Source: Macrostomum hystrix
Lineage: Eukaryota > Platyhelminthes > Macrostomidae
Direction of reading: 5' to 3'
NCBI GenBank assembly: GCA_950097015.1
Contig: CATNEN010000007.1
Span: 11,905,001 to 11,969,000, forward strand
DNA length: 64,000 nucleotides
Position numbers and translations under genes: made by a program. The notes under the pieces were generated by a model, which saw only the letters and a list, made by a program, of their open reading frames with translations, was not told the origin of the DNA and ran no database searches. Shown one piece after another: positions 13,701-23,900 of the stretch (its first letter is position 1; each line of letters opens with the position of its first letter).

Positions 13701-16359
13701 TGAGTGCCGTGATTCACAGAGTGAGTGCCGTGATTCACAGAGTGAGTGCCGTGATTCACAGAGTGAGTGCCGTGATTCACAGAGTGAGTGCCGTGATTCA
13801 CAGAGTGAGTGCCGTGATTCACAGAGTGAGTGATGTGATTCACAGTGAGTGGCCCACTGAGTCCTGGAAATAGATCAGTCACCTCGTTCTCAGGGATCAG
13901 TTGGGCTGCATAGCTGTCGCCGAGGGGGGCATGGAAGTTAACGGACATTCGGGTAGGCTACGTCCGCGTGGGTATCGAGGCGGCTGGCAGGCGGACACCG
14001 CGCCTCAACGGTCCCACGAACTCAGCAGGGCGCAGCCGCAGCTCATGGATAATTAACGAGCAGCTCTGACAGAATTCACTTGGCCCGAACTCTTTCCCGG
14101 CCACGTCAGCGCGCCCGCAACTCTGGCGCGTCAAGGCAGAGGCGGAGGCAGCAGCTGGCCGGGTCTCACACAGCCGGCCAGGGGGAGGTCGAGTCAGGGG
14201 GGGGGCGGGGCTGCCCGAGCCCCAGGTGAGCCGTGAGTCTTATCTAATAAAGCCAATTTGAACACAGACTAAATGGGGTGGCGAATGAAGTGAATCAAGT
14301 GCGCTGTGAGCTGCGCAAAGCGAGAAATTGGGGGAAATAAACAGCGTGTGGGGCGGGCGGGCTCGGGCACCTGGAGACTGTTCGGGTGGAGGCTCAAGAA
14401 ATTCGATACGAGGCGCATTGCGGGCCGAGCGGGGTCTCCTCACGGAAGCACTGGGATTTGAGTAGACTCAATTAATCCGCAGCCCTGATATTTGAATTCG
14501 GTGGCCCATACTCCGGCAGATTAACTTGGGGGAAGGGCTGTGCCGGCTTTAAAGCGGTAGCAGCTGGAAATGTACTTTAAGCTGAACTGCATCCGAGCTG
14601 GCCGGAAAGCGACGCACTGCGAGCGGGTGCTCGGCGCAGCGCTAATTGCTGGCTAATCCGATTCCCACCGACCGGGCCTGACCTACTGCAAATCCCACTG
14701 CTAAGGTCCCAAACATTGCTCAACGCTCCCGATAAGCAAACTCTGACAATCCACCCTCCCTCTTACTTCCTATCAAGACTCTATCCCACACCCTTAATCT
14801 CTCTCATGGGATCAGTCTCACTATCTCGGATTCCTCAGGGCCAATGCAAGGACCACTGTAGTATAACTACTTTACACTGTAGTTATACTACAGTGGTCCT
14901 TGGGCCAATGTCCGATGCCGCACTAATATCTTAAAACTTTAATCCCATTCCTTATCCCACGCTCTTATCCCAATCCATCCCACTGTCCCATCAGATTTCA
15001 TAACCATTGCTCTCATCCTAATCAGAGCAACTAACTCACTTAATTATTCCCTTTTTGGTACCTTTGCACTCTGGCAAACAACTACTGTCTTGATTTTTAT
15101 CCATTTTCTACGCACGTATATCTCCCATTCTCTCCCTGTCCATGCAGGTTCCCAGATTTTTTCGTTCTATCGGCCGCCTCAGCCCTAAAATGCCAGCTCC
15201 CAGTCTCCCCGAGAATCCCCGCGGTGCCAGCTCATCACCTGACAAGCGCTTAGCTCCAGCGCTGACAATTTACGATTGTTCATACCGCAGTCTCCGGTCC
15301 CCAAGCACCCTCTGCCCATGCACAATTGGTTAGTAGCAGCGGCTGCCGGAAACGTGGGCTCTGCTGGGAAATGCGGTCTCCGGAGAGTGTGGGAGCTTGA
15401 GAGACCGCTGCGTTTAGCTCTAATTGGATCCCTTGGGGAGTCGGCGCGGCATATTGATTGTGCAGTGCGGCTCGGAGATGAGGAGGCCGCGAGGAAGGGA
15501 AGCAGTGAAAGCGGCAGTCCCCGAGACCCACTGAGACCGGCCAAACAGGCCCAGGCGGCAAGAAAATAGATTGATACGAGTAATAAAGGGCTGGTCGCGG
15601 CTGCACTGAGAAGCCCGGCTTTTTAAGTTGCTCGATTCCTAAGGCCACCAAAGTGTCTGTAGAAGAATATGATGCCGTTGCTTTGTCCAGTAAAAACCAC
15701 AAAATGCCTCCATTACGGTAAAATTTTATGTTCATGCTTAAAATAAGAATGTCTTTGTGCCACGGAGTATTACCGTATGATTCGTAACGTATTAACTGGA
15801 GCTTAGGACACCTTCATAGTCTGAAGCCGTTGACAGCACTTCGTGACAGGCGGCATCTTAAATAGCCAGATTGACTCGGCGCCAATTCCTGGTGCCCGCA
15901 GGTGTAATGCAGGAGGAGGCTCTGCACAATGTCCTGGCGCAGATTTTCCCGCTGGGCAACGCGCACTCGTTTGCCCACTACGTCTTCTGCTGCTTTGATC
16001 GTAGCCGCTGCGGCTGTGTGACCTTCGAGCAGTTCGCCGTGTGTCTGGACACGCTACTCAAAGGCAGTCACGAGCAGCGGCTGCGTTGGATCTTCAACAT
16101 GTACGACATCAACCGGGACGGTGAGATCTCGAGGCGGGAGCTGACCGAAGTTGTCGCCTCAATCTGCGACCTGCAGGGGCCGCGAGTTCGACCGCCGGCC
16201 AGCCCGGCCGCAGTACAGGCCCAGGCGGACGCCGCCTTCCACCGACTCGACCTGGACGGAGACGGCCTGATCAGCTGGGATGACTTCCGCGCCTACTGCC
16301 TACGACAGCCGGAGCTGCTGCGTGGCCTGGATTGCCTGCAGACCATCCCTCTGGCCTGA
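10744..16359 (+). CDS. Kv-channel-interacting-protein-like EF-hand calcium sensor, two exons
   Basis: A neuronal-calcium-sensor family member, nearest to KChIP/calsenilin, whose vertebrate relatives bind Kv4 N-termini and tune channel gating. Exons 10744-11074 and 15902-16359 join in phase 1 at CPF-G-VMQEEALHNVL, aligning with the KChIP stretch CPSGIVNEENF. About 262 residues. The N-terminal ~85 residues are variable, as usual in KChIPs, followed by LIYRRFKSLCP. EF2 (DRSRCGCVTFEQ) is degenerate, with Cys at position 5 and Gln at 12. EF3 (DINRDGEISRRE) and EF4 (DLDGDGLISWDD) have complete ligand sets. EF1 is non-canonical, as in the whole family. The chosen ATG at 10744 is simply the first in frame; an upstream alternative first exon is possible, since KChIPs often use several. 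The 4.8-kb intron holds a SINE, three minisatellite blocks and a miniature transposon. It converges with the minus-strand gene ending at 17074. Confidence 0.85.
11096..11330. repeat. About 60-bp tandem repeat in KChIP-like intron
   Basis: Three to four diverging copies of a unit containing gcacccacctcactccac, gtgagggacttcaat and cttaccctgcctag. The first unit starts just after the exon 1 donor at 11075. Confidence 0.75.
12321..12630 (+). mobile_element. tRNA-derived SINE, full-length copy
   Basis: A 310-bp element with RNA polymerase III boxes A (tagcctagtgg, 12340-12350) and B (ggttcgattcc, 12384-12394), followed by a tRNA-unrelated body containing tcctttagcaagacactta. It is flanked by a direct repeat, tgtatggcca, at 12311-12320 and 12631-12640. 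Decayed relatives lie near 44578-44825 and 47375-47490. It is not a functional tRNA gene: the head runs on into the body and no clean acceptor stem is seen. Confidence 0.85.
12966..13853. repeat. Three-block 21/16/21-bp minisatellite
   Basis: The left block (to about 13145) and right block (about 13440-13850) repeat a 21-bp unit, attcacagtgtgagtg or attcacagagtgagtg plus ccgtg. The central block (about 13140-13450) repeats the same unit without ccgtg, giving 16 bp. The left block carries gtgt, the other two gagt. It lies in the KChIP-like intron. Confidence 0.95.
13854..15901. other. 3' part of the KChIP-like intron
   Basis: GC-rich at 13900-14700 and 15150-15600, with a G-run at 14198-14206. 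No exon with matching phase and family similarity was found between the array and the acceptor at 15900-15901. Confidence 0.5.
14847..14902. mobile_element. 56-bp palindromic miniature transposon (family D)
   Basis: Two perfect 24-bp inverted arms (outer end caaggaccactgtag) around an 8-bp loop make up the whole element. It is flanked by an exact 8-bp duplication, ggccaatg, at 14839-14846 and 14903-14910. One arm of the same sequence occurs again at 41115-41134. Confidence 0.88.
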
Positions 16360-16511
16360 CGACTCACCACAACTCCGGACTGCAGACCATCCACCTGGCC
16401 TGACGACTCACCACAACTACAGACTGCAGACCATCCACCTGAGCTGACGACTCACCACAACTACAGACTGCAGACCATCCACCTGAGCTGACGACTCACC
16501 ACAAGTCCAGA
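16336..16511 (+). repeat. 44-bp tandem duplication of the KChIP-like stop region
   Basis: The last seven codons, the TGA and the following bases (ctgcagaccatcc ... gacgactcaccacaa) are repeated four times at 44-bp spacing. The first copy is the true coding end; the next three lie in the 3' UTR. Copies 3 and 4 read gagctga instead of ggcctga. Confidence 0.9.
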
Positions 16512-16563
16512 CACGAATTCGTACAAAGTACAAAGCATAGATTTCTTCGCACCACCCAGTAAC

Positions 16564-16629
16564 CACAGATACTAAATACCTATGCCTATACCTATACCTA
16601 CCTAAATACCTGGGTATTTAGTATCTGTG
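16564..16629. mobile_element. 66-bp palindromic miniature transposon (family E)
   Basis: Perfect 17-bp inverted ends, cacagatactaaatacc (16564-16580) and its reverse complement (16613-16629), surround a short cctata-rich centre. An exact 8-bp target duplication, ccagtaac, is at 16556-16563 and 16630-16637. It sits between two converging genes. Confidence 0.85.
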
Positions 16630-17073
16630 CCAGTAACCAAATGGAAGTGTTCAAAAGGTAGCGGCGAGTAGAGCGGATGCGAGTAGGTCAAGAACAAAGA
16701 ATAGTGAATTTATTAGCACAAGAGCTTGTATTTAACATGCACTGCGAGCTGCAGTTCCCGAAGAACAGATGTTCACAAATAAATCAATGTATTTTACAAA
16801 AAAACTGCAACGCAAAATATTTAACAATAAAAGACAGGAGAAGACTGACAATGAGTGACTAACAAGCGAGTGGAGAACAGCAGATACAAACAATCAATAA
16901 TAGTTCACACATGACTAGAAACCACAAGGGTACATAAGATGCATTAATAGGCCGACCGATGCAGGGTGGCTAGTGTTGGCAATACGCGAACTGGCAATAG
17001 GAATGGAAACTGGGGGCAAAACGGCCGCACATTATCCTCAACTGGAGCAGCTGGAGCCAGAACCGCAGTCTAA

Positions 17074-20000
17074 TCAGGAGGCCGCAAACGAGGAGCCGGC
17101 CGAGGCGGATCGCACCGCCCAGTTGGGCGCACCAGGCGGCGCAGTCCGGTTGCTCTCCGCGCCGCCGTGGCGCTGGCAGCGGGCCAGCTGGGTGCGCTGC
17201 TTGACTGTGGCGAATCTGGCGTAGAAAACTTGATCCAGCCGGCGCTTCATCTCAGTGACCGTGTCAGACTCCCAGGCCAGGCAGCGGACCCTCAGGCTGG
17301 CCAGCTCGTCATCCGGCTCCCCGGGGTACGACGAGGCTTCGTCCTCCTCGTCCGAGGAGGTGAAATCCCGGCACAACACGGTGCGGAACTGGTCCAGCTC
17401 GTCTGGCGACATGTTCGGCAGCAGCGACTCGAAGGCCTTCTGACGCCGGCTTAGCTTCTGAGGGATGAAGGGAACAGTGTACCTGAAGGACACGTGGACG
17501 GTGGAACTGAAGGACACTGGAACAGTGGACCTGAAGGATACGTGGACTGTGTACCTGAAGGACACTGGGACAGTTTACCTGAAGGACACGTGGACGATAG
17601 AACTGATGGACACGTGGGCTGTGGAACTGAAGGACACGTGGACGGTGTACCTGATGGACACGTGGACTGTGGACCTGAAGGACACTGGAACAGTGGACCT
17701 GAAGGATAAGTGGACTGTGTACCTGAAGGACACTGGGACAGTTTACCTGAAGGACACGTGGACGATGGAACTGATGGACACGTGGGCTGTGGAACTGAAG
17801 GACACGTGGACGGTGTACCTGATGGACACGTGGACTGTGGACCTGAAGGACACGTGGACGGTGGAACTGAAGGACACGTGGACGGTGGAACTGAAGAACA
17901 CTGGAACAGTGGACCTGAAGGATACGTGGACTGTGTACCTGAAGGACACTGGGACAGTTTACCTGAAGGACACGTGGACGGTGGAACTGATGGACACGTG
18001 GACAGTGTACCTGAAGGACACGGGGACAGTGTACCTGATGGACACGTGGACGGTGGAACTGAAGGACACGTGGACTGTGTACCTGAAGGACACTGGGACA
18101 GTTTACCTGAAGGACACGTGGACGGTGGAACTGAAGGACACGTGGACTGTGTACCTGAAGGACACTGGGACAGTTTACCTGAAGGACACGTGGACGGTGG
18201 AACTGAAGGACACGTGGACAGTGTACCTGAAGGACACGGGGACTGTGACCTGATGGACAAGTGGACTGTGGAGAGAGGTTCTTCGAACCAGGAAGACCAG
18301 ACGTGAGAGCATCGTTGACGTCTTACCGCTTTCATTCTGTTGCATCGGGCGGCAGTGCGCCTGTTGCACTGCACCCGGCGGCCCTCCCTCACGTAGTACT
18401 GGTACAACCCTGCGGGCAGTAGGGGCGGCAATATCAATAAGAAGCGCTGATAAAAAGCAGCAGACAAGAGTCAGAGCGGCCCTCACTCTTCCACGTGTCC
18501 GGATCGGCTTCGACGCTGGAGGCTCCGGGTATGTGCTCTATGAGCCTGCTGGCCGCGCTCTGATTGGTCGGATGCTCCCAGCTGAGGGTGGTGCGGGTCA
18601 CAATAATTTTCTATCAAGCTTAACCAAAATTCAAACTGGAATTGCCATCGCAAACACTCACGGCAGTGAGAAGTCAAACAAATGAGGACCGCTGCCGCGC
18701 AGCTTCTTGTAAGTCTCGTGCAGCAGAGCCTGCGAAATGATGCGAGAAGCGGTTCACGGTGAATGGCACCGCCTTGGAGGAATGCTTGTTTGCAGGCCAG
18801 GCTAATGAGTGATCTGCAGGCCAGGCTAATGAGTGATCTGCATGCCAGGCTAATTAGTGATCTGCACGACAGGCTAATGAGTGATCTGCATGCCAGGCTA
18901 ATGAGTGATCTGCAGGCCAGGCTAATGAGTGATCTGCATGCCAGGCTAATGAGTGATCTGCAGGCCAGGCTAATGAGTGATCTGCATGCCAGGCTAATGA
19001 GTGATCTGCAGGCCAGGCTAATGAGTGATCTGCATGCCAGGCTAATGAGTGATCTGCATGCCAGGCTAATGAGTGATCTGCATGCCAGGCTAATGAGTGA
19101 TCTGCATGCCAGGCTAATGAGTGATCTGCATGCCAGGCTAATGAGTGATCTGCATGCCAGGCTAATGAGTGATCTGCATGCCAGGCTAATTAGTGATCTG
19201 CACGACAGGCTAATGAGTGATCTGCATGCCAGGCTAATGAGTGATCTGCAGGCCAGGCTAATGAGTGATCTGCATGCCAGGCTAATGAGTGATCTGCAGG
19301 CCAGGCTAATGAGTGATCTGCATGCCAGGCTAATGAGTGATCTGCATGCCAGGCTAATGAGTGATCTGCATGCCAGGCTAATGAGTGATCTGCAGGCCAG
19401 GCTAATGAGTGATCTGCATGCCAGGCTAATTAGTGATCTGCACGACAGGCTAATTAGTGATCTGCAGGCCAGGCTAATGAGTGATCTGCATGCCAGGCTA
19501 ATTAGTGATCTGCATGCCAGGCTAATGAGTGATCTGCATGCCAGGCTAATTAGTGATCTGCATGCCAGGCTAATGAGTTGTCTGCGTGGGAATTCATAGA
19601 TCTGCAGGCGATTCTCACCCGGACGTCCAGGCCGCCACCAGAGCCGGTCACAGGGGCGACCTCGCTGCCAATAAGAATCGAAGAGCTGTCGACACCGACG
19701 GACCTGTCGCCGTTGAGCTGCTCGTCCTCCTCCTGATCCGCGTCCTCCTCGAAGCGGGAAGAGCCGCTGTCGATAATTTGAATCTTCGTGTCGACGCAGT
19801 CCTCAGCAGCTCCAGCTGCCTCCTCCTGCTGGCACAGGTGTCGCTTTCTGTCGCCGAGCTGCGGAGCTGGAGCCTGGCGGGGCCCTACGCTCGCCGCCGC
19901 TGGCTGGTCGGACAGCCGCTGCTCTGCACGGAGCAGTCGCCGCTGCACATCAGCGGCTGACGGCTGCATGATGTCCACCAGCTGAAGGTGCAGGCTGTTG

Positions 20001-20131
20001 ATGAGGCGCAGTGCCGTGCACAGGTCGTCCAGCGGCATGCTGTCCAGCAGCATCCCGGCGTTCAGCAGGGTGGACTCGAACAGCGTCAGGGCGGAGAAGG
20101 TGGGCTGCTGCTGAGTCACTGCGGTGGCCAT
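17074..20131 (-). CDS. C14orf93-like family protein, paralog B (single cassette exon)
   Basis: Five phase-consistent exons on the minus strand: 20131-19619, 18729-18662, 18581-18487, 18409-18327, 17457-17074, about 380 residues. A 5'-UTR acceptor precedes the ATG (near 20153). Exon 1 begins with TFSALTLFESTLLNAGMLLD, homologous to paralog A. Exon 2 encodes HLFDFSLP and exon 3 ends in DTWK. Exon 4 (83 nt, phase 1 to 0) encodes the QYYVREGRRVQC module, and the last exon reads KLSRRQKAFES, CRDFTSSDEED, CLAWES and MKRRLD. The last exon resembles the tail of vertebrate C14orf93 (RRYRLF, SDEED, LD spacing). That assignment is from memory and the molecular function of the family is not established; the basic modules and acidic SSDEE tract suggest a nuclear protein. 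Minisatellites fill the introns on both sides of exons 2-4. Confidence 0.75.
17461..18265. repeat. 24-bp-type minisatellite in paralog B intron 4
   Basis: Tandem units of the form cctgaaggacacgtggac with ggtggaa, tgtgtac and agtttac variants. It lies between the cassette exon (ending 18327) and the last exon (starting 17457). Long open frames on both strands through it are artefacts of a period divisible by three. Confidence 0.93.
18780..19583. repeat. 24-bp minisatellite in paralog B intron 1
   Basis: More than 30 tandem copies of a 24-bp unit containing atgagtgatctgcatgccag. Variants gcagg/gcatg and atgag/attag are distributed in a duplicated pattern: the run around 18841-18900 recurs near 19190-19250. 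Confidence 0.95.
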
Positions 20132-20159
20132 GGGGTGGATGAGACTGGACCGCTGCAAA

Positions 20160-20986
20160 ATGGTAGCATCCGCCAGTTAGCTACGAGCACTGCATCGATG
20201 GGTCAGCCGATCTCAATGTCTACGAGTATAAAGCTAAAGCTACGAGCGTTGCTGGCATGCACCCCACCCGATGCCCTTGAACTTCTACTTTAAGTAGCAA
20301 GTCTGGGATTCACACATTTGAGATTTGTTGCAAAACAACAAGCAAAGTAAAACAGGCAGGAGCTCAAAGCAGTGATTTGTTTGGCTGGGCTTGAGTCACA
20401 GGCCGAGCACAGTTGCGAAACTCGACCGCTTGATGCGTCATGAACAGTGTGTATTTAAACATTTAACATTTGAACATTTAGGCAGTGTTACGGCTTACAC
20501 AAGCAGAGACTGTTAGGGCCAGGGCCGGACAGACTGCCAATCAGTACACAGTAGAAAATGCTGGCAGGATTACATTCATGAGCTCATTGGTGAGACTGTG
20601 AGCTCGGGCAGTTTAGCTGAATTAGTTGCACGCACATAAAAACACAGAGAAGGAGCGAGTGCCTCACGAATCAGTTAATAAAACATAATAAAATAAAACT
20701 GAAATACGAGTCCGATCGCATTCAAAGGCTAAAAACCTCAGCTGAACCTTGCTTCAATTATGACCGACTACTCCGATTATACACCCAATTTGCCTTATTG
20801 CTATTATGCAGAATAGGCGATAGATAGAGAGATGCGGGGAGACATGGGTCAGCCCCTTATGCGGAGTGAGCCCCGGCCAAGCTGTCGCTTAGCACCTACA
20901 AGCTGATTCGGGTATCCTGATTCAAATTAGAAATGGCCATAACTGACGCAAGGATGCAATGATCTCAGACCAATGAGTCCGCCGTG
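20160..20986. other. Spacer between paralogs A and B
   Basis: About 0.8 kb without conserved coding signal. It should contain the 3' UTR of paralog A and the promoter and first non-coding exon of paralog B; neither could be delimited. Confidence 0.5.
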
Positions 20987-23900
20987 TCATTCCATGCCGC
21001 CAGTCGGGGCAGGCTGAGCGAGTGCAATCCAGGCGGGGTCGCGCGCCCAGTCCAGCTGGTCAGCGGGCGGAGGCCGGCTGGACAGCACGGCGGGGTCTCG
21101 CTGCAGGCGGGTCACATCCGCCCGCTGCTTGTCGTCGGCCAATCGTTCGATGAAAACATCGTCAAGGCGCCGCTTCATCGCCTTGAGCTCCAGGCTCTCC
21201 CAAGGCAGGCTGCGCACCTTCATCTCTGAGTCCAGATCGGCTCCGCCCTCCTCATCCGAGCTGGTGTAGTCCCTGTTGAGCACGCTCTCAAACTTGGCCT
21301 GCGTGGCGGCGTCCAGACTGGCCTTGATGGCCTCGTAGCTCTTCTGGCGCCGGTTCAGCTTCTGCGGGGCGTGGCAGACGGAGGCTAAAAACAACATGTC
21401 CGATGTTAACTGATAGGAGAGAACTTACCGACTGGGCTATTGCCACAGGCTTCCTGATTGGACGGAACCTATTCACATGCTTCCTGATTGGACGGAACCT
21501 ATACACATGCTTCCTGATTGCACGGAACCTATTCACATGCTTCCTGACTCGACGGAGCCTATTCACATTTTTACTGATGGAACAGAATAAACAGGCCTCC
21601 TGATGGGAGAGAGCATACTCATGGGCTGTTCGAATAGGCCTTAATAAAATATTTTAGCCCCATTCTGGTGCTCCTATCATTAGATAAACCTAAAAAAACG
21701 CGCACAAAAACTCTTACCCGTTTCGCTTCATAATTGTAACTCCTCTTTCTCCCACCTGGATTATCCCAATGCTATTCGCAAAAGCTTTCAATTCTGTCCC
21801 TAAAGTGGAATCCAAGGCATTAACGCCAAATGAGCAGCTAACAAGCATGCCCCAGCAGAAACAAACAATGCGGTGAATGAGACAGACTCCGGTTTCATAG
21901 ATTAGCAGCTACGGTCAAATTGATCGCACTGGCAGTCACGGTGGATCAAATTGTCAAGAACAGACTCACGGATTGCACAAGAAAGATTGAGTTGAGCTTG
22001 CTCTGCTGCTGCTGCTGTTTAAAGTCTCGCTTTAGATTCTTATTAAACCAGCTGCCAAGGTACTTGAAGCTGGACTCTATAAATAAATGGCATTCGCTAA
22101 ATGCATCTCAGCCGGAGGCAGCTGACAAAAACTGAGGCGCCCAGAATGGGAGTTGCTGGGCCATGCGAGAGCTCTGCATTTCAATTAATCTATTATAATA
22201 TGAAAGAATCCTAAATCAAAGCAGCTACAATTGCAAAGCACACGGGCTACGCAAACTGACCAGGCTCATCCGGACAATGCTTCGAGTGTCCAGCTGGCGC
22301 TTGTTGACTTTAAAGGCGCTCTGCAGGTTCTTGCGGTAATGCCCGCCAAAGTACCTTAGCGACTGGTCTGCAGGGAGTGCGGGGCTATTATTGTGCTACA
22401 AGCTAATTTACTGAATGCTAGGATGTCCGCCACACAGGAGAAGCATTGCAGAGGCCAGATCTAACACGAGACACTTACTATGAGAGTCTGCACAGTCTGC
22501 CGACACTGCAGGCTGCGCTCTGAGCTGACGTATTTAAACTTAAGATATCTGCGATAGTAGGAGCTGAGGTAGGCCGAGCTGCCTCCTGCAAGCAGACGGC
22601 TGTTCGGCAATGCAAAACTTGCTTCTAAATACAGTTCACACAACAAACCGCTTTGCTAGGCACGTTGCAGAGGAGAGAGAGAGAACGGCTGGGGCACTGA
22701 CTGGGGCGGGGATTCTGTGTGGCGCACGTACCCAGATTCGCTGGAAGCTATGTTTCTGATAGTCGTGCCTAAAGTCGCGCCGCAGTACGCAGCGAAAATA
22801 GCCCGAGTAGTAATTCTGGGCCTGCTCTGCAACGCATTGATTTTAGTCAGTTTTGCCTGACGATTCTGTCATATCAGCGTCATATTTTGGCTAGGGCAGC
22901 TGTGGGGCCCAATGACGGAGGCGGTCTAGCGCAAGTCAGACAAACAGGAGGGACCTACCAGGACGCGGCGGTACACTTTGTTGCAGGATCGCTGTTGGTT
23001 CAGCACTTTATAGTCGCGCTTGAGCACAGCGTTAAAGTACATTTTAAAGTATTTTTCGGCTATGGCTGCAAGTGCAAATGGAGGGCATTGTGAAGGCAGA
23101 GGAGCGAAACGGGGAGATGCGGGGGCGGCTCGGGCATTCCAGGGCTGAACTGAGCTGGGGCACCGACAACTACTCAAATAGTTCAAATCCGCAGCCTTAC
23201 TGAGCACAGATTCTTGAAGCGGTCCATTCGCTGGTGCAACTGAGCCTGCTCAATCAACTTCTTAGCCGAGGGTTTCAGCGTCCAAGAGAAATAGTTGCTC
23301 ACGTAGCCCGTGCACACCTCTGCAGGCAGATGGCGGACGCGACTGTCTTATTCGGCCAACTAGTTGTTTAACAGGGGCTAAAGGGCGTTGCTAGGGGAGA
23401 CGAAGCTGGGCGCACCGGAGGCGGAGTGCTTACCAAGTTAAGGAAAATCTGCTTCTTAAAGCGGGACGCCATGACAACCTTTTTCACGCCGGGCTTCAGA
23501 GTGCAGCCAAAGTACACCGGCATGTACCTGTTGCAGCCGCCTGAAAACATTCGGTGCGCGTTGCATTGCAGATGCGGATGGGGATTTCAGCGGGGGGCGC
23601 CGGGCAGAGCAGCGCTCCCAGTTGCTTCGCGGAGGGAGGCGGGGCAGTGAGGAGTCAGTATCCTAGCAACCGCTTCTGCAGGATGGCCGATCAGATTATG
23701 CTAATTAGCTGATTAGTGTCATAGCAGACTGAGCAGCGAGCGCTCGCGCCCTCGTTAGGCGGCCCCAGAATAAACGGGGCCGATGTAATGCAATTTTAGT
23801 TAAAATTTCAGTTTCATTATTCTCAGCTCTGACTGACTTGGTCTGTGACTGTTCAGCCCTGCGCGCTCTCCCAGCGCGAGTCCGCTTCGGCCGGACAAGC

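Noticed and set aside
17451-18467. Long open frames on both strands, up to 338 codons, rich in Thr/Ser/Cys/Pro or Asp/Thr/Trp
   Set aside because: They translate a 24-bp-type minisatellite. Only the segment 18327-18409 is a real exon (paralog B cassette).
18763-19599. 278-codon repeat protein with a MSDLHARL-like unit
   Set aside because: A 24-bp minisatellite in paralog B intron 1; every unit is open because 24 is divisible by three.
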